64,000 nt of DNA, from assembly GCA_022071955.1 (NCBI GenBank), contig JAJVIM010000020.1, positions 248,001 through 312,000 on the forward strand, given 5' to 3'. The position numbers and the translations under genes were made by a program. Within the stretch, counting starts at the first letter, position 1; every line of letters starts with the position of its first letter. Shown here one piece after another: positions 17,801-25,355 of the stretch. Source of the DNA: Anaerolineae bacterium (lineage in GTDB: Bacteria > Chloroflexota > Anaerolineae > 4572-78 > J111). Below the pieces are notes generated by a model. That model searched no databases. It had not been told where the DNA came from and worked only from the letters and a program-made list of their open reading frames with translations.

Positions 17801-17852
17801 ATTTTCGGCGGCCGAACTGGCCCGTAAAGTGCGGGCGGTGCTGGATAGCTGA
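14835..17852 (+). CDS. Hybrid sensor histidine kinase (PAS-GAF-GAF-PAS-HisKA-HATPase-REC)
   Basis: 1005 residues from the ATG at 14835; an in-frame GTG at 14799 would add 12. There is no membrane segment, so it is cytoplasmic. Domains in order: PAS (LFEHISDGLMVINHDQTVAY), GAF around residues 165-325, a second GAF around 340-505, PAS (AESVVITDTSGTLVYVNPSF), HisKA with the H-box GGIAHDFNNLL (His near 645), HATPase (NLTVNARDAM, then GTGLGLATVFG), and a C-terminal receiver with Asp in LLLTDTVMP. It should phosphorylate its own receiver or a partner. It is inserted on the opposite strand between fliH and fliI, which suggests a link with flagellar control, though none is proven. Confidence 0.93.
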   Translation: MTNQEQINQPVIGVVGRQARLFEHISDGLMVINHDQTVAYVNKSAERLLGIGRAEVVGRPLFKVFPGARGTDFEQKLLLVRQQAAPVKFDTTFYSPAGTNWYHFTVVAEDNACFVYFYAGQRPQTETSPAATGVSANRQIAKEYESVLAAEREQRLIAETLAEVTLALTSQTSLKNVLDEMLRQTQRLVSYRTAHIMLLKDDHLHIAGWQGYRELGSEELVSHLVQPLAEFPMDAEVVRSRQPLVIVDTHQESRWVIQEQTAWVRSHLVVPICLGERVLGILRLDANTIHAFSEEQVVKLQPLTNVAAIALENARLFEQVQQELAERKQIENEIRRRNSELALLNQVIAASATSLEPETILQITCQAVAQTFELPIVSATMLNNDKTAANLVAWHPRNLQPTESQQHFPIAADPIFQYLLQTKTSLIIADVATDPRLAGSTSPICAEKAQSLLVLPVVVEDHVVGSLNLQSTHSHQFTHQEINLAWRVIDQVAGVLARAQLDQRHRRLSEAIEQSAESVVITDTSGTLVYVNPSFERITGYSSDEVLGKKLNMLKSGRQDEAFYDNLWKTIRGGQVWHGRFINKRKDGTLYTDDATISPVRSENGTIVGFVGVQRDVTRELQLEEQYRQAQKMEAVGLLAGGIAHDFNNLLTVINGFAEMIQFELPPDNLHLQKLASRVRYSGTRAAALVRQLLAFSRREFVEPKILNLNKVVTDISKMLERLIEENISLRTEFAPDLWAVKVDAHQIEQIIVNLTVNARDAMPDGGSLSIETENKLLDDEFAAAHLGLSPGRYVLLTVIDSGTGMTDDVKEHLFEPFFTTKEQGKGTGLGLATVFGIVKQYQGAIFVYSEPAKGTTFKIYLPAFVDSSDEEGTPEQAGGIPRGTEVVLVVEDEAAVRDLAAYMLRRQGYTVIEAGNGEDALRIAEKRTGKIDLLLTDTVMPKMSGHVLANEFKVLYPDTKILFTSGYTDKNVMRQGMTESGIDFIPKPFSAAELARKVRAVLDS

Positions 17853-17860
17853 AGCGTATT

Positions 17861-18577
17861 TTAGGTATTGAGTTTATCTAACGCCAGCCCAACCTGCTCA
17901 AGTTGCGATTCAATCTGAGCATCCAGCATCCCGCCATCGGCTTCAATAATACAGCCACCGCGAGTTACCTTTTTATCGGCCAGCAGTTCCCACTTGCGAT
18001 CACTGGGTTGCAACGAGGGGATGGTTTCCCAGGCCGGGCTGAGCAGCTCAAAATCTGCCGGGTTTACCCTGATCCGGCACGCCCCGGTGATATTTGCCTC
18101 TTTAATGGCCTGGGCCACAATTTCTGTGACAATTTTGGGGTTAACGCTTAATTCCCGCCCGATAATTTTTTTGGCAATGGCTACGGCCAGCCGGCCCACC
18201 TCGTTTTGACTCTGGCGCAAAAACTGATTGTGCGCCTCTACCGCAGAATCAACCATTTGCCTGAGCGAAACCACCTGCCCGCGCAGTTCCTGTTCCACGG
18301 TTTGGGTCGCTTCGCTGTAGCCGGCGGCAAAGCCGGCCTTGCGGGCTTCTTCTCTAATAGAGACAACCTGAGTGCGGGCCTGGTTGAGCATAGCCTCAAC
18401 GTGGGCCTGGGCCTGAGCCAGCAGCATTTCCGGGGTGCGTTGGGCCGCATCATCGGCCGGCGCGCCATCTGCCCCCGCCGCCGGCGAACCTTCCTCGGCG
18501 GGCGAGCCGCTATATTTTTTTACAGCGACCGCGACCGTGTTTTCCCGTTCAAATTTTACGGATTTCAGAATAGCCAT
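17861..18577 (-). CDS. fliH: Flagellar export regulator FliH
   Basis: 238 residues. The long central helix with AGFAAGYSEATQTVEQELRG is typical of FliH, and the C-terminal half (VAIAKKIIGRELSVNP, CRIRVNPADFELL, GGCIIEADGGMLDAQIESQL) is the FliH/V-ATPase-E-like domain that binds FliI. It ties the export ATPase to the C-ring. It follows fliG by 12 bases. It is the last gene of the GH-flgC-fliEFGH unit because a convergent kinase gene ends 9 bases away. Confidence 0.93.
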   Translation of the reverse strand: MAILKSVKFERENTVAVAVKKYSGSPAEEGSPAAGADGAPADDAAQRTPEMLLAQAQAHVEAMLNQARTQVVSIREEARKAGFAAGYSEATQTVEQELRGQVVSLRQMVDSAVEAHNQFLRQSQNEVGRLAVAIAKKIIGRELSVNPKIVTEIVAQAIKEANITGACRIRVNPADFELLSPAWETIPSLQPSDRKWELLADKKVTRGGCIIEADGGMLDAQIESQLEQVGLALDKLNT

Positions 18578-18589
18578 AAGCGGGCCGGG

Positions 18590-19600
18590 TTACATAATAA
18601 CGTCATCTTCACCACCGTGCGAAATAACAATTTCTTCGGCGGCTTCCAGGCGGCGGATAACATTGACAATGCTTTGCTGCGCCGCTTCCACATTGCGCAG
18701 CCGCACCGGGCCGGTAATGGCCAAATCCTCTTTGAGCAGATCGGCGGCCCGTTTTGACAGGTTGCGGAAGATGAGCTGCTGCACTTCGTCGCTGGCGCCT
18801 TTGAGGGCCAAAATCAAATCCTTGTTGTCCACATCGCGCAAAATCCGCTGAATTGCCCGGTCGTCCAGCGTGATGATGTTTTCAAACACAAACATCTTCT
18901 GCCGAACTTCTTCGGCCAGTTGCGGCTGGGCTTCATCGAGCGTGTCCATAATCAGCTTCTCCGTGCCGCGGTCAACCTGGTGCAAAATACTCACCAGCGA
19001 CTGGACACCACCGGCAGTGGAGTAATCCTGGGTGAGCAGGGTTGAAAGTTTGCCCTTCATCCCGGCTTCCACTTCTTTGATCACATCCGGCGAAACGCGG
19101 TCCATAATGGCAATGCGGGTGGCTACATCACCCTGCACGTGTTCATCCAGGTTGCCAATGACCGCCGCGGCCTTGCCGGCGTTAAGGTGCGATAAAATCA
19201 GGGCGATGGTTTGCGGGTGTTCGTGTTTGAGCGAGTTGGCCAGTTGAGCCGGGTCGGCGTCGTCCAAAAAATCAAACGACGACCCTTCGGTGCGCATTTT
19301 GATGCGCTCGATAAATTCGCGGGCTTTTTGCGTGCCCAGCGCCCGTGAGAGCATATCCTTGGCGTATTCCACGCCGCCGGAGTCGATGCCTTCTGTAACA
19401 AAAGACATGTGGTAACATTCTTCGATGACTTTTTCTTTAACGCCGCTGGGGACGCGCCCCATTTGGGCAATTTCGTAGGTAAGCTGTTCAATTTCGCCAT
19501 CTTCAAAGTGACGCAAAATTTGAGAAGCGGCCTCTGGTCCCAAAGTGATGAGCAGAGCCGCGGCTTTTTGCGGGCCGGTCAAATCCAGGTCTCTGTTCAC
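18590..19600 (-). CDS. fliG: Flagellar motor switch protein FliG
   Basis: 336 residues, the family length. TGPQKAAALLITLGPEAAS opens the N-terminal domain, EHPQTIALILSHL marks the middle domain, and the C-terminal torque domain has MFVFENIITLDDRAIQRILR and charged helices. FliG joins FliF to FliM and contacts MotA to generate torque. The GTG start at 19600 overlaps the fliF stop by 4 bases, so translation is coupled. Confidence 0.97.
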   Translation of the reverse strand: MNRDLDLTGPQKAAALLITLGPEAASQILRHFEDGEIEQLTYEIAQMGRVPSGVKEKVIEECYHMSFVTEGIDSGGVEYAKDMLSRALGTQKAREFIERIKMRTEGSSFDFLDDADPAQLANSLKHEHPQTIALILSHLNAGKAAAVIGNLDEHVQGDVATRIAIMDRVSPDVIKEVEAGMKGKLSTLLTQDYSTAGGVQSLVSILHQVDRGTEKLIMDTLDEAQPQLAEEVRQKMFVFENIITLDDRAIQRILRDVDNKDLILALKGASDEVQQLIFRNLSKRAADLLKEDLAITGPVRLRNVEAAQQSIVNVIRRLEAAEEIVISHGGEDDVIM

Positions 19601-21249
19601 GCGCGTTTTCCTTCTTCCTCACCCAGCCAAAACTGGATAATCTGCGCCAGGGTTTCGGAACGATTTTTGGACATAAGCTGCAATTGTCGCACCATTTGGG
19701 CTTTTTCTGCGGCGGCTTTTTGCCCGTCGGTAAAGGAAGGCGGCCCTATCTGGCCCAGGCCGCTGTTGCCGGCGGCCCGTACCTGATCGAGCAGAGCCGT
19801 GCGCGGGTCCAGCGGTGAAGCCAGTTCCGGCAGGCCGTCGTTTTCTTCTACGGTGATGGTTGGCTTATGCCGGAGGGTGCGCTGCAAACTGCGAACCACA
19901 AAGAACAGCGCGATCAATGCAATGGCTACCACGGCCCACTGCGCAACCTGAAGATAGAGTTCACGCTGCTGGGTTTGCGCCATTGCCTGCGCCTGCTCCT
20001 GCTCAAAACTGCGGTCAAACTCAATGCTGCTCACGGTGAGCACATCGCCACGGCCCTGGTCGATGCCGGCGGCGGCGATAGTGGCCTGCTCAATGGCGCT
20101 GAGGGTTACGGTATCGGTGATGCTGTCTACCATTACCGACACGGATAGTTTTTCAAGCTTGCCGGTAGCCGGCACAATTTTTGAAACGGATTTGGAAACC
20201 TCAAAATTGTGGGTGATATCGGTGCGGTTGTAGCCGCTGCCGGTGGTGCCGGTAATTTCGGTTTGGAACGAGGGCGCGGCGTCGGGGACGTTGCTGGCCG
20301 TGCCGGGAACCCCGCCGGCGCTGGTAGCATCGGTGCCGGTGAATTCGGTGATTTCACGCGAGCTGCGCAGCACGCTGCCTTCTGCGGCGGGGGTGTAGGT
20401 TTCGTTTTCGGTTTCAATTTTATCCCAGTTCATCACCGAGTTGACTCTGACAACGGCTTTGTTGGGGCCTAGCACGTTGCGCAGCATGGTTTCAATGCGC
20501 AGTTCCATGTCGCGTTCAAAATTGCGCTGGGCGTCGAGCTGGGTGGTGCTGGCGGCCACCGCCGAGTTGCTGTCGGCGGCCGCGCCATCGGCCAATACGT
20601 GGCCGTTCATGTCGACAATGGTCAGGTTGTCTGGCGTCAAGCCTTCTACGGCGCTTGAAACCAGGTGACTGATGGCCTGTACCTGTTCTTTGTTGATAGT
20701 TTGGCCGGATTCAAGTTCCACCACTACCGAGGCGGTGGTGGGCTGTTGATCTTCGCTGAACAGGCTGGGCTGGGGAATAACAATGTGTACTCTGGCCGAG
20801 CGCACATTGTTGAGGCTGCTGATGGTGCGGGCAAGTTCGCCTTCAAGAGCGCGCTGGTAATTGACCTGCTGTACAAAATCGGTCATGCCCAGATTGGTGG
20901 TGTCAAACAGCTCCATGCCCACCGTGGCTTTGCCGGGCAATCCCTTGCCGGCCAGCGCCAGCCGGATTTCGTGAACCTGATCGGCGGGTACGCTGATGGT
21001 GCCGCCGCCGGAAACTTGATAGGCGATGTTGTTTTCTTTTAAATAGGAAACTACAGCGGCTGCATCCTGGTCTTCAAGGTCGGTAAAAGCGACGGCGTAA
21101 TCCGGGGTTTGGGCCCAGGTAAAAAAGAAAACCAGCCCGGTAATGGCCGCCGCTGCCAGCGCCATCAGGCCAATTTTTCTGGTTTGGCTGAGCTGCTGCC
21201 ACACCTCTTTGATTTCAGTTTGATTTACGGGAACAAGCGCTTGGCTCAC
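19597..21249 (-). CDS. fliF: Flagellar MS-ring protein FliF
   Basis: 550 residues starting at GTG 21249 with GAAGGG before it. Two membrane segments sit near residues 27-46 and 440-460. The first periplasmic-type domain contains AGKGLPGKATVGMELF and DFVQQVNYQRALEGELARTI, both FliF signatures; VRSARVHIVIPQPSLF is the second. The C-terminal tail (LDQVRAAGNSGLGQI onward) is the FliG-binding part. It builds the ring on which the export gate and the switch assemble. Confidence 0.97.
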   Translation of the reverse strand: MSQALVPVNQTEIKEVWQQLSQTRKIGLMALAAAAITGLVFFFTWAQTPDYAVAFTDLEDQDAAAVVSYLKENNIAYQVSGGGTISVPADQVHEIRLALAGKGLPGKATVGMELFDTTNLGMTDFVQQVNYQRALEGELARTISSLNNVRSARVHIVIPQPSLFSEDQQPTTASVVVELESGQTINKEQVQAISHLVSSAVEGLTPDNLTIVDMNGHVLADGAAADSNSAVAASTTQLDAQRNFERDMELRIETMLRNVLGPNKAVVRVNSVMNWDKIETENETYTPAAEGSVLRSSREITEFTGTDATSAGGVPGTASNVPDAAPSFQTEITGTTGSGYNRTDITHNFEVSKSVSKIVPATGKLEKLSVSVMVDSITDTVTLSAIEQATIAAAGIDQGRGDVLTVSSIEFDRSFEQEQAQAMAQTQQRELYLQVAQWAVVAIALIALFFVVRSLQRTLRHKPTITVEENDGLPELASPLDPRTALLDQVRAAGNSGLGQIGPPSFTDGQKAAAEKAQMVRQLQLMSKNRSETLAQIIQFWLGEEEGKRA

Positions 21250-21287
21250 TGTAATTTACCCTTCACATTGAAAACCCGGCGGTTAGC

Positions 21288-21599
21288 CTACATCTGCATC
21301 CGCATAATATCCTGGTAGGCGTCAACAATTTTGTTGCGAACTTCCAGCGCCAGTTGAAACGAAATGTCGGCTTCTTGCATGGCAATCATAACCTGATGCA
21401 GCTCAATGTCTTCGCCGGCGGCCAGGCTGGCAACAGCCTGATTGGCCGTGTTTTCTTTTTGGCTGAGGGTGTTGATGGCGTTGTTTAAAATGCTGCCAAA
21501 ATCGTCAAAAGCGGCGCCAACCTGCCCGGCGTTTTTAGCGCCTTCGGGTTGGGTGAGCCGGGAGATGCTGCTGATTGAAGAGACAGGATCAACGGGCAT
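21288..21599 (-). CDS. fliE: Flagellar hook-basal body protein FliE
   Basis: 103 residues. The conserved C-terminal half MIAMQEADISFQLALEVRNK followed by VDAYQDIMRMQM is diagnostic of FliE. It links the MS-ring and export gate to the rod. AAGGAGT precedes the ATG at 21599. It lies between flgC and fliF as in the canonical operon. Confidence 0.96.
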   Translation of the reverse strand: MPVDPVSSISSISRLTQPEGAKNAGQVGAAFDDFGSILNNAINTLSQKENTANQAVASLAAGEDIELHQVMIAMQEADISFQLALEVRNKIVDAYQDIMRMQM

Positions 21600-21614
21600 G
21601 GGTTACTCCTTTTA

Positions 21615-22055
21615 CTAGCTGCGCCCAATTTCAAGGGCTTTGGAAACCATTCCTTTGAGGGCGTTGAACACGGTAACGTTGGCTTCATAAGAGCGGGTCG
21701 CCGATAGCATATCGGTCATTTCTGTGGCGATGTTGACGTTGGGGTAGGTGACAAAGCCGTCTTCGTCGGCATCGGGGTGTGTGGGGTCGTAGGCGCGATG
21801 GCCGGGGGTGTCGTCAACCAGAATTTCATCCACCCGCACGCCTTCGGCGGCGCGCGAGGGGCTGGCCGCGGCCGGCGCCGGGCCGGGGTCAACCTGACCG
21901 GCGGCAAAAACCACTTGTTGGCGCTGGTAAGGGCCGCCAGCTTCGGTGCGGGTGGTTTCGGCGTTGGCCACGTTGTTAGAAATCACGTCCATGCGCAAGC
22001 GCTGCGCGGTTAAAGCTGATGCCGTAATTTTGAACGCTGAAAAAATTCCGCTCAT
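21615..22055 (-). CDS. flgC: Flagellar proximal rod protein FlgC
   Basis: 146 residues. ISNNVANAETTRTEAGGPYQ is the FlgC version of the rod signature, and VNIATEMTDMLSATRSYEAN is the C-terminal block. It is a proximal rod subunit exported by the type III gate. The ATG overlaps the stop of the GH-like gene by 4 bases and has AGGAGT. The expected upstream partner flgB is missing from this place; the GH-like gene occupies it. Confidence 0.95.
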   Translation of the reverse strand: MSGIFSAFKITASALTAQRLRMDVISNNVANAETTRTEAGGPYQRQQVVFAAGQVDPGPAPAAASPSRAAEGVRVDEILVDDTPGHRAYDPTHPDADEDGFVTYPNVNIATEMTDMLSATRSYEANVTVFNALKGMVSKALEIGRS

Positions 22056-23272
22056 GATTTTACTCCTGCGGCCATATTTTTGAGCGCCTGGGCCAGCCCG
22101 GTGGGGCCGTTATCGGTAAAGAGTGCGTGTTCATCCCAGGCCGAATCGTGGCCATTGGCAATAATCCAGTAGGTGTAGGCAAAGTTGTACGGTTCGCGCT
22201 GGCGTTCCATATAATTGTAGGCGTTGGTGACCATATCTATCTGTTGTGATTCATTAACATATTCAGAAATATGGGTGCCGCCTTCGGTGCCAATTACAGG
22301 AATCTGCCGGCCTAAAATTTGCTGCACAATGTTGTTGTACTGCTTAAAACGCATAAAACCGTCGGGGTCGTTGAGTGGGCGTGGGCCGGTGTAGTTGTGC
22401 ATGGCCAGCCAGCCCTGGTTGAGCAGGTAGCCGGCTCCCCGCTGGATCAGCCCGGTTAGCGATTGTCGCAAAAAGTCGCGGTCGTCCATTTCACCCTGGG
22501 GGCTGAGCGCGCCAAAACCGGGCAGACCGCCGCCTTCGATGACCTGTTTGGCTGCCGGTACCCACACATCCAAATAGTGATTGGCGTCGGGGTACTGGCC
22601 GCCGGTTTCTACCATTAAATTCGGTTCGTTATAGAGTTGAAAGTAACGTACCCCCAGCCCGGTGAAATGCTGAACCATCTTTTTAATATCGCCATTGATG
22701 GGGGCGAGACCGGGGGTGTAAATGCGCATTACTGGCTCAATGCCGGCCGCGGCAAGCTGTTTAACCAGGTAGTCGTTGTCGCCAATGTTGGCGCCATCGT
22801 TCAAAAAGACTACCCATTTCATCCCCATCGATACCGCTTCGGAGACAAATTTATCAACAACGTCTGGCGTTTGCTTCACGGTGGGGATCCAGTGAATGCC
22901 TTTGCCGTTGTCGCCCAGCGGCCGGGGATAATCGTCCAGCGACATGGTTGGCCCGGAAGGTTTGGGTTCAACCGGAGCCAGTACCTCTTTAACCGCATTT
23001 AGCCCGGCCGCAAAGGTGCGGTCTATGGTGCGATCAAAGTTTGGCTGGAGCCAGGGCCAGTTGATGCGCGGCAGCGAAGGTGTGGCCAAAAAGTTAAGGC
23101 TGTGCCAGCGGCTAACCGCCGGTTTGGCCGTCGTCCGCGATACGCTCGCGCCGGCCAGCACCGACGAAAAATCAACCTCTCCGTTGCCTTTTTTGGCCGG
23201 TGGAGTTGCTGCCGATCCTGCTGTTAAAGTTCTGCCGGAACTGGATGTTGGTGGAACTTTATCTGAACTCAT
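22052..23272 (-). CDS. Clan GH-A-like glycosidase at the head of the flgC-fliE operon
   Basis: 406 residues from the ATG at 23272; a TTG at 23290 would add 6. The N-terminus has no signal peptide. It is a Ser/Thr/Pro-rich flexible region with VDFSSVLAGAS, like the starts of flagellar exported proteins such as FliK, FlgD and the TIGR02530 protein here. From residue about 110 it resembles the two domains at 3195-6065: DNGKGIHW, QLYNEPNL with acid/base candidate Glu216, and VIGTEGG with nucleophile candidate Glu330. The stop overlaps flgC and the gene has array promoter A. I infer a glycan-cleaving enzyme or rod accessory exported by the flagellar gate. A structural, non-catalytic role is possible. 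Confidence 0.82.
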   Translation of the reverse strand: MSSDKVPPTSSSGRTLTAGSAATPPAKKGNGEVDFSSVLAGASVSRTTAKPAVSRWHSLNFLATPSLPRINWPWLQPNFDRTIDRTFAAGLNAVKEVLAPVEPKPSGPTMSLDDYPRPLGDNGKGIHWIPTVKQTPDVVDKFVSEAVSMGMKWVVFLNDGANIGDNDYLVKQLAAAGIEPVMRIYTPGLAPINGDIKKMVQHFTGLGVRYFQLYNEPNLMVETGGQYPDANHYLDVWVPAAKQVIEGGGLPGFGALSPQGEMDDRDFLRQSLTGLIQRGAGYLLNQGWLAMHNYTGPRPLNDPDGFMRFKQYNNIVQQILGRQIPVIGTEGGTHISEYVNESQQIDMVTNAYNYMERQREPYNFAYTYWIIANGHDSAWDEHALFTDNGPTGLAQALKNMAAGVKS

Positions 23273-23306
23273 AAGCTGTGAAGTATCCAAGCAATTAACT
23301 GCCCAA

Positions 23307-23372
23307 ACTATAGCATGCCCCTCTTCAACTTTCAGTAAACTTGGCGTGAAACAAACGTATAGGTTGCGTAAA
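23307..23372 (-). promoter_or_regulatory. Array promoter A (GH-flgC-fliEFGH operon)
   Basis: Plus-strand repeats GTAAA 23335, GTGAA 23346, GTATA 23357 and GTAAA 23368 are 11 bp apart. Toward the GH gene the last box adjoins CTGAAA as -35. A 17-base spacer gives the extended -10 TG-C-TATAGT (hexamer 23307-23312). Transcription should start near 23300, which leaves a 28-base leader to the ATG at 23272. It stands back to back with promoter B. Confidence 0.88.
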
Positions 23373-23381
23373 GGCCCATGC

Positions 23382-23447
23382 TTTACGCAAAGTTTATGGC
23401 CTCTTTATGTGCCGTTTACTGACACCCCACAGCCAAAATGATATATT
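23382..23447 (+). promoter_or_regulatory. Array promoter B (flbD-motAB-fliLMNOPQ operon)
   Basis: Boxes TTTAC 23382, TTTAT 23393, TTTAT 23404 and TTTAC 23415 are 11 bp apart. The last runs into the -35 hexamer CTGACA (23419-23424). The spacer is 17 bases and the extended -10 is TG-A-TATATT (hexamer 23442-23447). Start near 23454 leaves a leader of about 88 bases before flbD. The box clusters of A and B are only 9 bases apart and point away from each other. Confidence 0.88.
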
Positions 23448-23541
23448 GACTGGTGTACAGGGTAAATGCCCGCCTGTGCATTTTAGCGTTTGTTGCAAAA
23501 ATTACTGTCAAAGTGGGCTTGTGGGTGATAGGCAGGGCGTT

Positions 23542-23766
23542 GTGATAAAAGTTTCGCGCTTAAACAAATCTGAGTTGTGGATAAACGCCGAACTGATTGA
23601 ATTTATTGAAGAAACCCCGGATACAGTGATTTCATTGATCAGCGGCAAAAAAATAATTGCCCGTGAACCGGCGGGTGTGCTGATTGATGAAATCATCGCC
23701 TATCGCCGGCGTGTTGGCTATCAGCGGCCGCTGGTAATTCCTGAAACGGATGAAAAGGAAGAATAG
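23542..23766 (+). CDS. flbD: Flagellar protein FlbD
   Basis: 74 residues from the GTG at 23542. VIKVSRLNKSELWINAELIE opens the protein, then EETPDTVISLISGKKIIARE; both fit the small FlbD family found before motA in many operons. Family length is about 60-75, which supports this start over longer in-frame options that run into the promoter. The role is not well known; it is tied to motility. The stop is 3 bases before motA. Confidence 0.9.
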   Translation: MIKVSRLNKSELWINAELIEFIEETPDTVISLISGKKIIAREPAGVLIDEIIAYRRRVGYQRPLVIPETDEKEE

Positions 23767-23769
23767 GTT

Positions 23770-24552
23770 ATGGACCTGGCAACGATTATTGGCGTGGTAG
23801 TGGCCTTTGGCGCAATGTTCTTTTCAATTGCGGTTGATGGCGGTGACCCAATGGCGCTCATCAATATCCCGTCGGTGATTATGGTTGTTGGCGGTACCCT
23901 GGGCGCTACCATGATGGCCTATCCCCTTAAAACTTTCATGCAACTCCCAACCCTGGTGATGCAGGCCCTCAAAGTTGAAAAGGCCGACCCCAAAGAAAAA
24001 ATCGATCTGTTTGTAACCCTGGCCGACCGCGCCCGGCGCGAAGGTCTCCTGTCGTTGGAAGAGGAAGTATCTAAAATTGACGATGATTTTGTTAAAAAAG
24101 GAATTATGCTCATCGTCGATGGTATGGACCCGGCGCTGGTGCGGCAGGTACTGGAAATTGATAACGATATGGCCGCGCAGCGCCACAGCGTTGGGTCGGC
24201 TATGATGGGCACGCTGGCCGGCCTGTCGCCGGCAATGGGCATGGTTGGAACCGTGGTTGGGCTGGTGGGGGTACTCCGCAACCTGTCGGACCCGTCCTCG
24301 CTGGGGCCGTCGATTGCGGTGGCGTTTTTGACCACGCTGTACGGCTCGCTGCTGGCCAACCTGTTGTTTTCTCCGCTGGGCAACAAGCTCAAACAAAAAG
24401 ATAAACAAGAAATGCTGGCCCGCGAGGTGATTGTCGAAGGGGTGCTAGCGGTGCAGGCCGGCGAAAACCCGCGTATTATCCGCGAAAAACTGGAATCGTT
24501 TTTGCTGCCCAAACTGCGCGGTGTGGCTGCGCCGGAAACGGTTGAAGCGTAA
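23770..24552 (+). CDS. motA: Flagellar stator protein MotA
   Basis: 260 residues. Four membrane segments are visible, with DLATIIGVVVAFGAMFFSIA first. SPAMGMVGTVVGLVGVLRNL carries the conserved prolines around the proton path. The cytoplasmic loop between segments 2 and 3 is charged (DRARREGLLSLEEEV) for contact with FliG. It forms the proton or sodium channel of the stator with MotB, which starts 2 bases later. Confidence 0.97.
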   Translation: MDLATIIGVVVAFGAMFFSIAVDGGDPMALINIPSVIMVVGGTLGATMMAYPLKTFMQLPTLVMQALKVEKADPKEKIDLFVTLADRARREGLLSLEEEVSKIDDDFVKKGIMLIVDGMDPALVRQVLEIDNDMAAQRHSVGSAMMGTLAGLSPAMGMVGTVVGLVGVLRNLSDPSSLGPSIAVAFLTTLYGSLLANLLFSPLGNKLKQKDKQEMLAREVIVEGVLAVQAGENPRIIREKLESFLLPKLRGVAAPETVEA

Positions 24553-24554
24553 CT

Positions 24555-25331
24555 ATGGCTCGCAAGCAGCGCGAAGAACAGGAATCCAATCCATTGGAAT
24601 GGTTGGTAACCTACGGCGATATGATCACGCTGATGATGGTGTTTTTTGTGGTGCTGTACGCTATGGCCAATACCGACCTGCAAAATTTTCAAAAGATCGC
24701 GTTGTCGCTGCGGATTGCTTTTAACGGCCAATCGCAATTCCCCTCCAGCGAGGTACTGCAAACCCAACCGGAAACATCACAGGCCAGCGTTACCGATACC
24801 AACGCCGCGCCGTTATTTTTTGATAACCTGCCGCCCAAGCGCCGCGATTTTGTGCGCATCAGCACCGAACTCAACTCTTACGCCCAGGAATTGGGCGTAG
24901 CCGGCGACATCAGTGTGAATATGTCGATGGAAGGGGTCATCATCAGCCTGTCTGAGAAACTCACCTTTGAACCGGGTGAAGTTGGGCTGCGTCCAGACGT
25001 GGTAAAAGTGTTGGACAGAGTGGTTGAATTGCTGGCGCCCATCGATAACAAGGTACGGGTGGAGGGCCACACCGATAGTATCCCCACCAACAACCCCCTG
25101 TACCCCACCAACTGGGAACTATCCGTGCTGCGGTCTGTGTCGGTGGTGCGCTACCTGATAGAAGAGGGCCACATTGCGCCGGAGCGAATCCAGGCCGCCG
25201 GCAACGCCGAATTTAAACCGGTAGCCGCCAACGATACCCGCGCCAACCGCGCCCTCAACCGCAGAATAGACATTATCATCATCTATCCGGGCGAATCGCG
25301 CCGGCTGTCACTCACGCTGCCGCCCTCGTAA
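24555..25331 (+). CDS. motB: Flagellar stator protein MotB
   Basis: 258 residues. One N-terminal membrane helix carries the ion-binding Asp22 in TYGDMITLMMVFFVVLYAMA. The C-terminal OmpA-like peptidoglycan-binding domain shows VRVEGHTDSIPT, NWELSVLRSVSVVRYL and NRALNRRIDI. It anchors the stator to peptidoglycan, so this organism should have a peptidoglycan layer. It directly follows motA. Confidence 0.97.
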   Translation: MARKQREEQESNPLEWLVTYGDMITLMMVFFVVLYAMANTDLQNFQKIALSLRIAFNGQSQFPSSEVLQTQPETSQASVTDTNAAPLFFDNLPPKRRDFVRISTELNSYAQELGVAGDISVNMSMEGVIISLSEKLTFEPGEVGLRPDVVKVLDRVVELLAPIDNKVRVEGHTDSIPTNNPLYPTNWELSVLRSVSVVRYLIEEGHIAPERIQAAGNAEFKPVAANDTRANRALNRRIDIIIIYPGESRRLSLTLPPS

Positions 25332-25355
25332 GATGATTGTGGAAAGGACTGATTG

